Assembly (NCBI GenBank): GCA_009785525.1
Contig: WQWC01000001.1
Location: 1 to 64,000, forward strand
DNA length: 64,000 nucleotides
Origin: Oscillospiraceae bacterium
GTDB lineage: Bacteria > Bacillota > Clostridia > Oscillospirales > Oscillospiraceae
Reading direction: 5' to 3'
Part shown: positions 11,902 through 21,366 of the stretch, piece by piece
How positions within the stretch are numbered: position 1 is the first letter of the stretch
How the letters are laid out: every line of letters starts with the position of its first letter
Program-made: the position numbers and the translations under genes
Notes under the pieces: generated by a model
Seen by the model: the letters and a program-made list of their open reading frames with translations, nothing else
Databases searched by the model: none
Told to the model about the DNA's origin: nothing

Positions 11902-13067
11902 TTACCCACGCAGGGCCCCCTCCAGACGCTGCAATGCCTCGTACAAAACAGGTCTTGGACATGCCGCGTTAAGGCGCATAAATCCATCCCCGCCTGCGCC
12001 GAACGTATATCCGGAGTTCAGCCATAGCCGCGCTTTGTTTGATATCAAGTCGTCCAACGCTTCCCCGGATAGTTCGAGCGCCGTGAAGTCAAGCCAGGCG
12101 AGATACGTCCCCTCAGGTTTGACGAACTTGATTTGTGTGGGGTGCAGAAACTCGTCAATCAGCTCCATGTTTTCCGCCAGATAGGCTTTAAGCTCAGTCA
12201 GCCAAGATCCGCCACTCTCGTATGCCGCCTGGCAAGCAACGATCTCCATTATCCCAGTGTGCGCCACGCCGAATTGAGAATAGACGTGCAAAAACCTCTC
12301 GCGCAACTTCTCATTCTCAATGAAAATATTGGCGACAGGCAGTGCGGCTAGATTAAACGTCTTAGTCGGCGCGGTGCACGTGACGGTGATATCACGATAT
12401 TTTGCGCCCAGTCCAGCGAAAACCAGGTGCTTGTACCCGTCATAGACAAAATCCTGGTGTATTTCATCAGATATGACAATAACACCATGCTTTGCACAGA
12501 TATCGCCCACTTGCGTAAGCTCCTCACGCGTCCAAACGCGCCGACCGGATTGTGCGGGTTGCACAGGATAAACGCTTTCACATTCTCTGTGATGATTTTC
12601 TTTTCAAAATCGTCAAAATCAATCAGATAGTGATTATCTTCGTTCTTCACAAGCTGATTCACCACCAACCGCCGCCCTGTCTGCGTGACGGCAGAGACGA
12701 ACGGATAATAAACCGGCTGTTGTATAATTACGCTGTCCCCCGGTTCCGTGAACGCCGTGACCGAGACATAGATAGTACTTACCACGCCGTGTGTTCTAAT
12801 GAGAGCGCTTCCGTCAGGCTCCCAGTCATAGTGCTGTGAGAACCAATTTTGCAGGGTTTTTATATACCGGGCGTCCGGAATAAAGTACCCGAATACACCA
12901 TGCCGCACCCGCCCCGATATCGCATCCAGCACACAGGGCGGGGATGCAAAATCCATATCTGCCACCCACAGCGGAATTGTATCGGCAAGCTTTCCTTGAG
13001 AGGTCATGTCATATTTTGCGCTGTATGTATTCCGCCGTTCAATTATTTTGTCAAAATCAAAAGTCAT
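11902..13067 (-). pseudogene. MalY/PatB-type aminotransferase (PLP C-S lyase) interrupted by a frameshift
   Basis: N-terminal part (MTFDFDKIIERRNTYSAKYD...LCNPHNPVG) and C-terminal part (RVWTREELTQVGDICAKHGVIVISDEIHQDF...) lie in different frames; a 1-nt change near 12539-12542 would restore LCNPHNPVGRVWTREEL. Confidence 0.85.
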
Positions 13068-13176
13068 AGAAACCGAACCTCCAATATCCCCGGTTGAAAA
13101 CCGGTGCGCACACCTTGTTACCAAGTCTAGGATAGCGCATATGGAAACGCCTGTCAATAAATCCGTAACGTTTTAC

Positions 13177-13205
13177 TTGCGTCGCAGAAGAAGATATGTT
13201 AAAAT
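13177..13205 (+). promoter_or_regulatory. sigma-A-type promoter for tRNA-Leu
   Basis: TTGCGT-17 nt-TAAAAT upstream of the tRNA. Confidence 0.6.
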
Positions 13206-13215
13206 AGAACGGCAT

Positions 13216-13297
13216 GCGGATGTGATGGAATTGGCAGACATGTAAGATTTAGGTTCTTATGCCGAGAGGCGTGGGGGTTCAAGTCCCTTCATCCGCA
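13216..13297 (+). tRNA. tRNA-Leu (anticodon UAG)
   Basis: GCGGATGTGATGGAATTGGCAGACATGTAAGATTTAGGTTCTTATGCCGAGAGGCGTGGGGGTTCAAGTCCCTTCATCCGCA: 7-bp acceptor stem, class II variable arm, TTCAAGTCC T-loop, anticodon loop TTTAGGT. Confidence 0.93.
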
Positions 13298-13313
13298 CCG
13301 CACCGCACCAGTG

Positions 13314-13361
13314 GAGATGATATTATAGGATTTGAGAATCCTACAATATCATCTCTTTTTT
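13314..13361 (+). terminator. Rho-independent terminator of tRNA-Leu
   Basis: GAGATGATATTATAGGATTtgagAATCCTACAATATCATCTCTTTTTT. Confidence 0.85.
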
Positions 13362-13459
13362 ATACATTCGTATGATTGGCGGATACGCATGGCTCGTAGT
13401 GTATTACTCGCAATTTTTTAATTACACTCCTGCCATATATCGATTTGCCCGCCAAAATG

Positions 13460-14872
13460 CTACCTAGAATAAACATTGCCGGGCGTGGGTATCCCATACC
13501 GCTCGCCAAGCAACTCCGAAACGGTCACAAAAGTAAATCCTTCCGCCAGCAGCAAATCAATCGCGCGAATGGTTGCGTCTATCGTGGTACTGTAGATATC
13601 GTGCAAAAGAATAATGTCTCCGTCTTTGATTCTTACATTGTTTCCATCTACAAAATGACTCAAGATGGCACTGACATTTCTTGATTGCCAATCCCTTGTG
13701 TCAACCGACCACATAATAAGTGGAAATCCAAATTCCGCCGCAACTGACCGCACGGTCGAATTATACGAGCCGTAAGGTGTACGCAAGAGAACCGGCCTTG
13801 TGCCAGTGGCCTGATAAATGGCATCGTTAGTCCTACTCAATTCACTGCGGATTCTGGCTGCGTTCATGTTGACAAAGTTCGGATGACTGTAGGAATGAGA
13901 CGCAATTTCATGCCCCTCCTCAACGATTCGTTTAGCTATCTCCGGATTTGCCGTCACACGCTGTCCCAAAACAAAAAATGTAGCGGATACATTCCGGGAC
14001 GCCAACGCATCAAGCAAGCGTTTTGTATATGTACTAGGGCCATCATCAAATGTTAGCGCAATCCGTTTTCCCGCCGATGGCTGAACCTGCGGAAAATGAA
14101 TCCACCCCGGCCCAACTTCTGTGGAAATTTGAAACCAATCGCCATCCTGCGCTGTGATACTAACTACCTCTGGCCCAATCTTTCCGATTGGGGTTCCTCC
14201 AACACTGTCGTAAAGCGAAACTGTGTTTTCCACATAACGCATGTTTTCACGCCAATAGACCCACCGGTCGCCCCTGGGTGTCTTAATCAGTGCCCAGCCA
14301 TCGTCTCTCATCTGAACCACATCCACTGTCTGTGAAAGCAAGACTTCCTGTCTCTTCGCTCTGAAATCCGGCTCTAAATATGTAATAAATTTCCATGATA
14401 TATGATGCCGCCCGGGTTGGTGCTCCGCTGTATGCCAATAAAGCCATCTCGGGCCGAGCCATGTTGAAACCTGAAGCCAATTTCCTTCCTGCGCAAGGAT
14501 TCTTACTGTCTGCGGCGCAAGGAACGCAACCGGACGTTCTCCCCTGTTCTCATAAATAGCTGTATTCTGATGCAAAAAGCGCATGTTCTCTCTCAGATAG
14601 ACCCACCAGTTGCCGCTGTATGTTTCTATCAAAGCCCAGCCGTCATCATTCGTTTTAACTGCATTGACCGATTGCGCACTGAATGAACCTTTTATTTCCG
14701 CCCTGAAATCGGGGGATGCATATGCAACAAATGCCCACGTGATGTTGTAGCTTACCGGTGCGGAGGAGATCCCCTCCATTGCATCGTATGCCGACACAGT
14801 TGATATGCCTATAGTTTGCAAAATCAAAACAATCGGCAAAAATAGCATTCCAAAATGCATTGGCTTTTTCAT
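13460..14872 (-). CDS. polysaccharide deacetylase with duplicated N-terminal SH3-like modules
   Basis: NodB motifs (LTFDDGPSTYT, HEIASHSYSHPNF, LRTPYGSYN); two copies of a W-rich SH3-like pair. Confidence 0.9.
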   Translation of the reverse strand: MKKPMHFGMLFLPIVLILQTIGISTVSAYDAMEGISSAPVSYNITWAFVAYASPDFRAEIKGSFSAQSVNAVKTNDDGWALIETYSGNWWVYLRENMRFLHQNTAIYENRGERPVAFLAPQTVRILAQEGNWLQVSTWLGPRWLYWHTAEHQPGRHHISWKFITYLEPDFRAKRQEVLLSQTVDVVQMRDDGWALIKTPRGDRWVYWRENMRYVENTVSLYDSVGGTPIGKIGPEVVSITAQDGDWFQISTEVGPGWIHFPQVQPSAGKRIALTFDDGPSTYTKRLLDALASRNVSATFFVLGQRVTANPEIAKRIVEEGHEIASHSYSHPNFVNMNAARIRSELSRTNDAIYQATGTRPVLLRTPYGSYNSTVRSVAAEFGFPLIMWSVDTRDWQSRNVSAILSHFVDGNNVRIKDGDIILLHDIYSTTIDATIRAIDLLLAEGFTFVTVSELLGERYGIPTPGNVYSR

Positions 14873-15060
14873 AATTTTCCGCCTCCAATTCTTTCTCCAA
14901 AATCGAGACTTGTTGACCGCCTTGCGCATCAAAAGTTACGGTAACGGTTGGCATAGGGATCCACTGGGCATACAATGTCTGAAATGCATTTGTGACAATA
15001 TCGCCGACTGTAATCTCAGTTCCGCCGTTGGGTTCGGTGAACCATCCATCAAATATATAA
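14873..15060 (-). pseudogene. remnant of an InlB B-repeat (Flg_new) domain
   Basis: Reverse frame reads PYIFDGWFTEPNGGTEITVGDIVTNAFQTLYAQWIPMPTVTVTFDAQGGQ, a B-repeat signature, with no intact gene. Confidence 0.6.
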
Positions 15061-15087
15061 GGGACTCCCCTAGTTTAGGGGAGTCCC
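15061..15087 (-). terminator. Rho-independent terminator
   Basis: GGGACTCCCCtagtttaGGGGAGTCCC directly after the stop of the 15092 gene. Confidence 0.75.
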
Positions 15088-15091
15088 AAAA

Positions 15092-16267
15092 TTAAAACAC
15101 ATGCGCTAACAGGGTTGCAGTATCACTAAAAATAGCGCCTCTGTGCGGGACGTACAGTACCGACACGATTATAGAGCGCCCCTCCCACTCGGCATATGTA
15201 ACCAACGTATGTTGGGCGGCATTCGTAAAGCCAGTCTTGCCGCCTGTCACCAATTCGTTGAATTCAGGACTGTCATGCTGTATCAGCCGATTAGTGTTCC
15301 TGATAGGTCGCGGATCTGCATAACTTTCGGCAGACGGTATGTAGGCGTGAGTTGTGGCGATGATCCGGGTGAACACCGGGTGCCGTATGGCTTCTCGCAT
15401 AATCAGCGCCATGTCATACGATGTGGTATATTGGTCTGTACCGGGTAAACCGCAAGGGTTTACAAAACGGGTGTTCCTAGCACCCAATGATTCCGCGCGC
15501 AGATTCATCTGATCCACAAATTCTTCAATGCTTCCCGATACGTGCTCCGCCAAAGCCCAGGCTACTTCGTTTGCTGATACCAGCATCAAAGCGTATAGAG
15601 CGTCGGACACAGTCATGGTGTCTCCGGCTTGCATACCCATCCGGCTTGCATACCAGGGTATGTCCACTGCGCTTTCTGAAAAAGTGATCAGCTCCGACAA
15701 ATCCTCCGTATGTTCCAGTACCAAAAGCGCTGTCATGATTTTTGTTACGCTGGCCGGATAGCGCGTGGTATGTTGTTCGGCTCCGTATAACACCTCGCCC
15801 GTAACTGCCTCCATAACCGTAGCTGAACCTGCCATGTACATCGGTGAGCCCGCAGGCCGAACCGCCACAAAGGTAAGGAATTCCGCAGACATATATCCAA
15901 GCAGACCATTTACATACACGGAATACCAGCCGCCATCCAGATAGTCTGTGACCAGCAGCATAGTTCCCCCAGGGATTGTTTCAATGATTTCTGCTTCAAC
16001 GGAAGGTTCTTCACGAAGCCGCAGATTGGCGGCGGTTCTGTAAACAAGCACAGGAGGTTCATCTTCTAAATCCACAGACTCCGCAGTATTTTCCGGTATG
16101 TATGATGGTGTTTGCCGGTCATCAATGAATTGCGCATTTTCCACCGGCTCTGCCGAATTAGCCGGAGCTTCCGGCTCTTCAAATTGCCGCGGACTTGCTG
16201 ATGCAATCACTATATAACCAATCACGGCCGCAATGCATACAGCTAATATCTTCTTTAAGCGTTTCAT
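15092..16267 (-). CDS. D-alanyl-D-alanine carboxypeptidase with SH3 domain
   Basis: Serine-type motifs RYPASVTKIMTALL, SANEVAWALAEHVSGS and GKTGFTNAA; N-terminal SH3 (LRLREEPSVEAEIIETIPGG). Confidence 0.9.
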   Translation of the reverse strand: MKRLKKILAVCIAAVIGYIVIASASPRQFEEPEAPANSAEPVENAQFIDDRQTPSYIPENTAESVDLEDEPPVLVYRTAANLRLREEPSVEAEIIETIPGGTMLLVTDYLDGGWYSVYVNGLLGYMSAEFLTFVAVRPAGSPMYMAGSATVMEAVTGEVLYGAEQHTTRYPASVTKIMTALLVLEHTEDLSELITFSESAVDIPWYASRMGMQAGDTMTVSDALYALMLVSANEVAWALAEHVSGSIEEFVDQMNLRAESLGARNTRFVNPCGLPGTDQYTTSYDMALIMREAIRHPVFTRIIATTHAYIPSAESYADPRPIRNTNRLIQHDSPEFNELVTGGKTGFTNAAQHTLVTYAEWEGRSIIVSVLYVPHRGAIFSDTATLLAHVF

Positions 16268-16453
16268 TTGGCTACTCCTGCTTTATTTCTTAAGCGATCT
16301 GGCAAAAAATCATAAACTGACTTTGCGTCCAAATAATATATGCTAACTTTCAACAAACAATGCGTATTTTAATTTCGGCAATGTATGAGACAGTATAACA
16401 GATTTCGGCAAAAATAGCAATATAGTTATAAAATCAAGACTATATTCCAAGCT

Positions 16454-17005
16454 CTACAAAAGCGCCATCAGCCCGTATGTAATAAGCGCCAGACCGGAAA
16501 TAGTATGACTCAAAACAATGGGAATTCTTTTCACATGTTTGGTTCTGGCTAAATAGAATGACAATGCCGAGTATCCGAAATGGGCGGCCGCAACAGTACC
16601 AGGAATAAGAAAAGCCGAGTCCGGAAGGAAAATAAATGTAATCCCCATGGTTATTAACATCGCCTCGATGCTCATCACTAATCCCACAATGACAATCGTT
16701 TTAAGCGAAACATTCACTTCTTCTGTAGTCCCCTTGCGGCGTTTGATATGCTCAGATATAAAGTAATGCGCAACAGTCCAAATCCCAAGTGAGATGAAGG
16801 CAAAACCCACAATCAGGTCAGGATCAATTGGTATTAATTCATAAATACGACCTGCGATCAAAAACCCAAAAATACAAAGCCCCAAAAGAAACGCGTTAAT
16901 TATAGCAAGAAATAAAAACTTGCACCTCTTTTGCAGTCCAAGCGAAAGTCCAATGAAAAACGCGTCCAAGGATACAATAAGTCCGGACAAAACCGGCATA
17001 AACAT
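16454..17005 (-). CDS. MntP/YtaF-family membrane protein (putative manganese efflux)
   Basis: Polytopic; SLDAFFIGLSLGLQ and GLVMSIEAMLITMGITF repeats typical of the MntP/YtaF family. Confidence 0.7.
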   Translation of the reverse strand: MFMPVLSGLIVSLDAFFIGLSLGLQKRCKFLFLAIINAFLLGLCIFGFLIAGRIYELIPIDPDLIVGFAFISLGIWTVAHYFISEHIKRRKGTTEEVNVSLKTIVIVGLVMSIEAMLITMGITFIFLPDSAFLIPGTVAAAHFGYSALSFYLARTKHVKRIPIVLSHTISGLALITYGLMALL

Positions 17006-17205
17006 AACTCCGGCCTCCTAAGAATAAAATTAGCGCGGGGAAAGATATTTTTCCATATGCCAATGTATGTAAGCTATCTCAAAGTGTTACGATTGTTTTG
17101 TCCTGAGAAGCGCGGAAAATACTTTTTACCAGAATATGATCTGCCCCCGCGCGGGCAAATAAAATGAGTATCTTAGCTGTGAACATAAGCAGCTTTAAGG
17201 TGCTG

Positions 17206-17234
17206 TTGCGAAAATAGATACCCTATTGTATAAT
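17206..17234 (+). promoter_or_regulatory. sigma-A-type promoter
   Basis: TTGCGA-17 nt-TATAAT upstream of the LuxR-family regulator. Confidence 0.6.
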
Positions 17235-17252
17235 AGTAGAAAGTGACTGGGG

Positions 17253-19844
17253 GTGTATGTTGTGGATAACCCAAGTGATATCGGCTTCAATAGTTCAAAT
17301 TTGGCCGCACATTATATGCATCGTCCTCGCCTGGATAAAATGTTCGATCAGGCGTCTCGCTGCAAGCTGGTTTATGTAATCGCGGGCGCCGGATATGGAA
17401 AGACTCAGGCAGTGCGGCATTATATTGCGCGACAACAAGACGCTGTAGTCCGATGGATGCAGTTGACCGAGAGCGACAACATAGGTGCCCGCTATTGGGA
17501 AAGTCTTACGCATATTGTCTCTATTGACAATCCTGATTTAGCCGACAAACTGCGTGAACTCGGCTTTCCTGAAACGCTTGCGCGTTTTAAACAATTTGCG
17601 GAAATTACAAGAAATATGGAACATCGTTCACATAAAACATTTCTTGTGCTTGATGACTTCCATTTGATGCATTCAAAAGAGGTGCTTGCCTTTGCCGAAC
17701 GCTGCGCTCATTTGCAAGTCCCCGGCGCATGTGTGATCATCATCTCCCGAAAAGAACCTGAGATCAATATCGTTTCCCTGCTTTCCAAAGGAGATGTCAG
17801 CATTATAACGAAAGATGATCTGCGTTTTTCAACAGATGAAGCTGCGGAATTTTTCCGGCTGTGCGAAATACGGATTTCCTCACAGAATCTTTCAAAGCTG
17901 ATGGATGCGACAAAGGGTTGGGCGTTGGCAGTCAATATGCTTTCGTTAATGCTAAAAAGAACGCCGAACAATTTTAAACGCGCACTTGCCGCTGTGAGGC
18001 AAAATATCTCCAAATTACTGGAGATTGAGGTGTGGGTTGAATTCCCGAAATATGTTCAAAAAGCGATGGTCAGGGCGTCACTTCTGGCCGATTTGCCAAT
18101 TATGCCATTACAGGAATTTTTCGGCGACACAGAGTTTTTGAAAAACACATCCGGGCTGTCATCGTTTATCTGGTTTGACAGTTTTACCAATGATTTTAAA
18201 ATCCATCCGCTTTATCTGGAATTTTTGCAAAGCAAGCAGCACATTTTGTCTTATGAAGAAAAACAGGAAACATATCTGCAAGCTGCCCAATGGTGTTCCG
18301 AAAATGGCTTTTACATGAATGCCATGTACTATTACGCAAAGTCATACCAGTTTGAGCGTATGATTAAAGCGTTTCTCTCTTATCCGTTCAAGCTGCCGCG
18401 CGACACCAGTGAGTATTTTTTGAATATTCTGAAAAATCTGGAACCGAGGGATGGGAATCACAGCGACCCTAACGTGCTGTTCTTAAAGAACTATTTCATC
18501 CCCCTTTTGCTTGTCGGAATAGGAAGATACGAAGAGGCGCAGGAGCTATCTTTAAAAGTTATCCGGGAATGGGAGCATGTGGAGTCCCCGACGGCTATCG
18601 TGCTTCTTTATGCCGCTTACAGTAATCTGGCATATATAGATATATATACCTGCACAGTTACCCATAAATATAATTCTCCAGAATATTTAAGGAAGTCAAT
18701 GGAGCATTTTAAGCGCTCGCCTATTCCGCCGGCGGAAATGACCGGAGCCTTTGTTAATGCTGACATCCGCTCTTTTGCCTGCCTGGTCGGAGAAGGTGCG
18801 GACTTGGCAGAATTTGATCAATTTTTGGAGGCCGCAAGACAAACTGAGTCTCTGATTGAAGAAACCCCCTATGGAATATACGCCGGATACTCTGATTTAG
18901 TCACCTGTGAATATGCTTTTTTCCGGAGTCAGCTTGATCTGGCAAGGAGTTCCGCACACAACGCGGTCTTGAAAGCACGCGATAGGCGGCAATATAGTAT
19001 TGAAATGTTGGCACAGAAATATCTGCTCCGCATCGCAATGCTGGAGGGGAACGCACCCCTGGTAAAGATGATACTAAAACAGCTGCACACCCATTTGAAT
19101 AACCCGGATTTTTGGAGCCGCCAGCTGTATTATGATCTATACACCGGGGCATTTTACGCGCAAATCGGACTTCCGGAGATGGTTCCTCGGTGGTTTATCA
19201 TGGATGAAAAAGAGACTGTGTCCGAAATTCATATTCCTTCAAGAGAGTTGATTGTAAGCGGACTATACTATATCTCCACCCGAAAATATCAACAGGCGCT
19301 TACGGTTTTATGCAATTCCTACCCAAGAGATCCGCACGAACGCTTCCTGTTTGGGGAAATGAGGCTTTTACTGCTGACCGCTGTAGCGCGGGTAAAGACC
19401 GGGGACACCGATGGTGCTGTCGCAAACTTTGAGAATGCATATAAGATGTCATATAACGGTGTCTTTGAAATGTTTTTTATTGAACTTGGCAAGGATTTGC
19501 ACGCATTGGTTGCCGCCGCGTTTAATCATGCTGATTGCGACATTCCGGAAGAGTGGCTCAATGCAATTGACCGCAAGGCCTCTATTTACGCAAAAAAGAT
19601 TGCTGTTGTTGCCGGTGTTGTTAAAAGCGAGATGAATATCAACGAATCTGTCTCATTATCAGACCGAGAACGGGAGGTTTTAAGTGATTTGTACCACGGC
19701 CTATCTCGTGAGGAAATAGCGGCGCATCGATATCTGTCTATCAATACCGTTAAGAAAACATTGCAGTCGATATATATAAAACTGGACGCGCAAAACAACG
19801 TGGACGCTGTCCGTATTGCGCTGGAAAAAAAGTTTATTGAATAA
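17253..19844 (+). CDS. MalT/LAL-type LuxR family transcriptional regulator
   Basis: Walker A (AGAGYGKTQAV), Walker B (FLVLDDFHLM), C-terminal LuxR HTH (LSDREREVLSDLYHGLSREEIAAHRYLSINTVKKTLQSIYIKL). Confidence 0.88.
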   Translation: MYVVDNPSDIGFNSSNLAAHYMHRPRLDKMFDQASRCKLVYVIAGAGYGKTQAVRHYIARQQDAVVRWMQLTESDNIGARYWESLTHIVSIDNPDLADKLRELGFPETLARFKQFAEITRNMEHRSHKTFLVLDDFHLMHSKEVLAFAERCAHLQVPGACVIIISRKEPEINIVSLLSKGDVSIITKDDLRFSTDEAAEFFRLCEIRISSQNLSKLMDATKGWALAVNMLSLMLKRTPNNFKRALAAVRQNISKLLEIEVWVEFPKYVQKAMVRASLLADLPIMPLQEFFGDTEFLKNTSGLSSFIWFDSFTNDFKIHPLYLEFLQSKQHILSYEEKQETYLQAAQWCSENGFYMNAMYYYAKSYQFERMIKAFLSYPFKLPRDTSEYFLNILKNLEPRDGNHSDPNVLFLKNYFIPLLLVGIGRYEEAQELSLKVIREWEHVESPTAIVLLYAAYSNLAYIDIYTCTVTHKYNSPEYLRKSMEHFKRSPIPPAEMTGAFVNADIRSFACLVGEGADLAEFDQFLEAARQTESLIEETPYGIYAGYSDLVTCEYAFFRSQLDLARSSAHNAVLKARDRRQYSIEMLAQKYLLRIAMLEGNAPLVKMILKQLHTHLNNPDFWSRQLYYDLYTGAFYAQIGLPEMVPRWFIMDEKETVSEIHIPSRELIVSGLYYISTRKYQQALTVLCNSYPRDPHERFLFGEMRLLLLTAVARVKTGDTDGAVANFENAYKMSYNGVFEMFFIELGKDLHALVAAAFNHADCDIPEEWLNAIDRKASIYAKKIAVVAGVVKSEMNINESVSLSDREREVLSDLYHGLSREEIAAHRYLSINTVKKTLQSIYIKLDAQNNVDAVRIALEKKFIE

Positions 19845-19860
19845 TGCCGCTTGATAAGGA

Positions 19861-19902
19861 AACCCTCTAAAAATCCGGGAAACTGGACTTAGAGGGTTTT
19901 TT
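19861..19902 (+). terminator. Rho-independent terminator
   Basis: AACCCTCTAA...TTAGAGGGTTTTTT. Confidence 0.8.
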
Positions 19903-20026
19903 CATGCTGAATTTTACCCTATAGGGTGTAGTCACGATTTTTAATATGATTATAATTAAGATATAACTATTATTTAACAACCTTAACTTATTAAAACTAG
20001 AATTTTCTAAAATTAATTGAAAAGAG

Positions 20027-20209
20027 ATGAAAGAAATGGAAAAGAAAACAAAAACGAAACAGATCGCGGTAAGGTTTGATGATCAGTCATATGAAAAAAT
20101 AAGTCAATACGCGGAAAAAGAGCATAGAGGCTTGGGCGAATTTGTAAGACACGCAACTTTGTTTTACATCGAACATTTTGATAGGAAAAATGAAACCTCA
20201 AATGAATAA
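20027..20209 (+). CDS. small ribbon-helix-helix-like DNA-binding protein
   Basis: 60 aa: KQIAVRFDDQSYEKISQYAEKEHRGLGEFVRHATLFYIEHF. Confidence 0.6.
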   Translation: MKEMEKKTKTKQIAVRFDDQSYEKISQYAEKEHRGLGEFVRHATLFYIEHFDRKNETSNE

Positions 20210-20290
20210 AAGAAGGCGGTACAAATATGAAACGCTTCACAGCGTTTTATCAGCGATGAATGACAGACAATCTGATGGGAGGCGTGCAAA

Positions 20291-21070
20291 TTGAAAGTAT
20301 TAAAAGCAATGAGAATCATATTACTTGGCATCGCGGTTGTTTTGCTCGCCGTAATCGGCTACAGCGGATATCAATTGAGGGTTATTAGCCGCAACAATGC
20401 CCAAGAGTCTGAAATACGCGAGTGGGTCATGCAGTATCATCCTATGTCCAGGGCGGCAAATCCTGCCGACTTGCCCGCCGAATCTTATGGCTCACCGAAA
20501 ATAAACCAGAGTATTGTGGATTTACAGGCGGCGCTCCCCAATGTGGTTGGCTGGCTGATAATTCCGAACACTGGGGTTGATTATCCGTTTGTGCAAGGCG
20601 CGGATAACGACCAATATCTTCACTCGGATTTAAATCAAAGGCGGTCTGCGGCCGGTACACTTTTCATGGACTTTCGCAATAGCAGAGAATTTTCCGACTT
20701 CAACACTATAATTTACGGCCATCATATGAGAAGCGGAAGCAAGTTCGGTTCACTGCAAAGCTTCGACAACCGGGCTTTTTTTGAGGCTAACAGATCAGGC
20801 ACAATTTTCCTCTCGGACAAAACGTATGAAATTGAATTTATGGCGTTTGCGGTAATACAGCCAGATGACGCAATGATATACAATCCCATGATAATGACAG
20901 ACACGGACAAAATTGCCTTTCTGGATCATGTGGAAAGCATCGCACGGCATTACAGAGATATTGGGATCACATTAAACGATCGTATTGTGACGCTGTCTAC
21001 TTGTAACTACGAGTTTGACAATGCCCGCATGGTGCTGGTCGGTCGGCTTAATGAAAATCCTTTGACTTGA
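20291..21070 (+). CDS. class B sortase
   Basis: VVGWLIIPNTGVDYPFVQGADNDQYLHSD, IIYGHHM, catalytic TLSTCNYEFDNARMVLVGRL. Confidence 0.92.
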   Translation: MKVLKAMRIILLGIAVVLLAVIGYSGYQLRVISRNNAQESEIREWVMQYHPMSRAANPADLPAESYGSPKINQSIVDLQAALPNVVGWLIIPNTGVDYPFVQGADNDQYLHSDLNQRRSAAGTLFMDFRNSREFSDFNTIIYGHHMRSGSKFGSLQSFDNRAFFEANRSGTIFLSDKTYEIEFMAFAVIQPDDAMIYNPMIMTDTDKIAFLDHVESIARHYRDIGITLNDRIVTLSTCNYEFDNARMVLVGRLNENPLT

Positions 21071-21149
21071 TGAGAAACGCCTGAGAGATTTAACTTTCAA
21101 CGGCATATGACCAACAAAGCTTGGATTACTGCAACTTCTGTTTATACTG

Positions 21150-21181
21150 CAGTCATCTCGTTGAGATGACTGTGTTTTTTT
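21150..21181 (+). terminator. Rho-independent terminator
   Basis: CAGTCATCTCgttGAGATGACTGTGTTTTTTT. Confidence 0.8.
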
Positions 21182-21366
21182 GTGCTTAGAACCCCCTGCT
21201 GCCCCAAACCTTTTCAGTAACAATACATTGCGACGACAGCATCTGCATATCTATTTGTTATACGCTTTATATCAATTTTGGAAGATTTGGTGTATAATAG
21301 TGCCGGACTCAGTAAATGAAGCTGCGTGTGAACATATGTATCACATCGTGGATAAAGGAGAAAACG

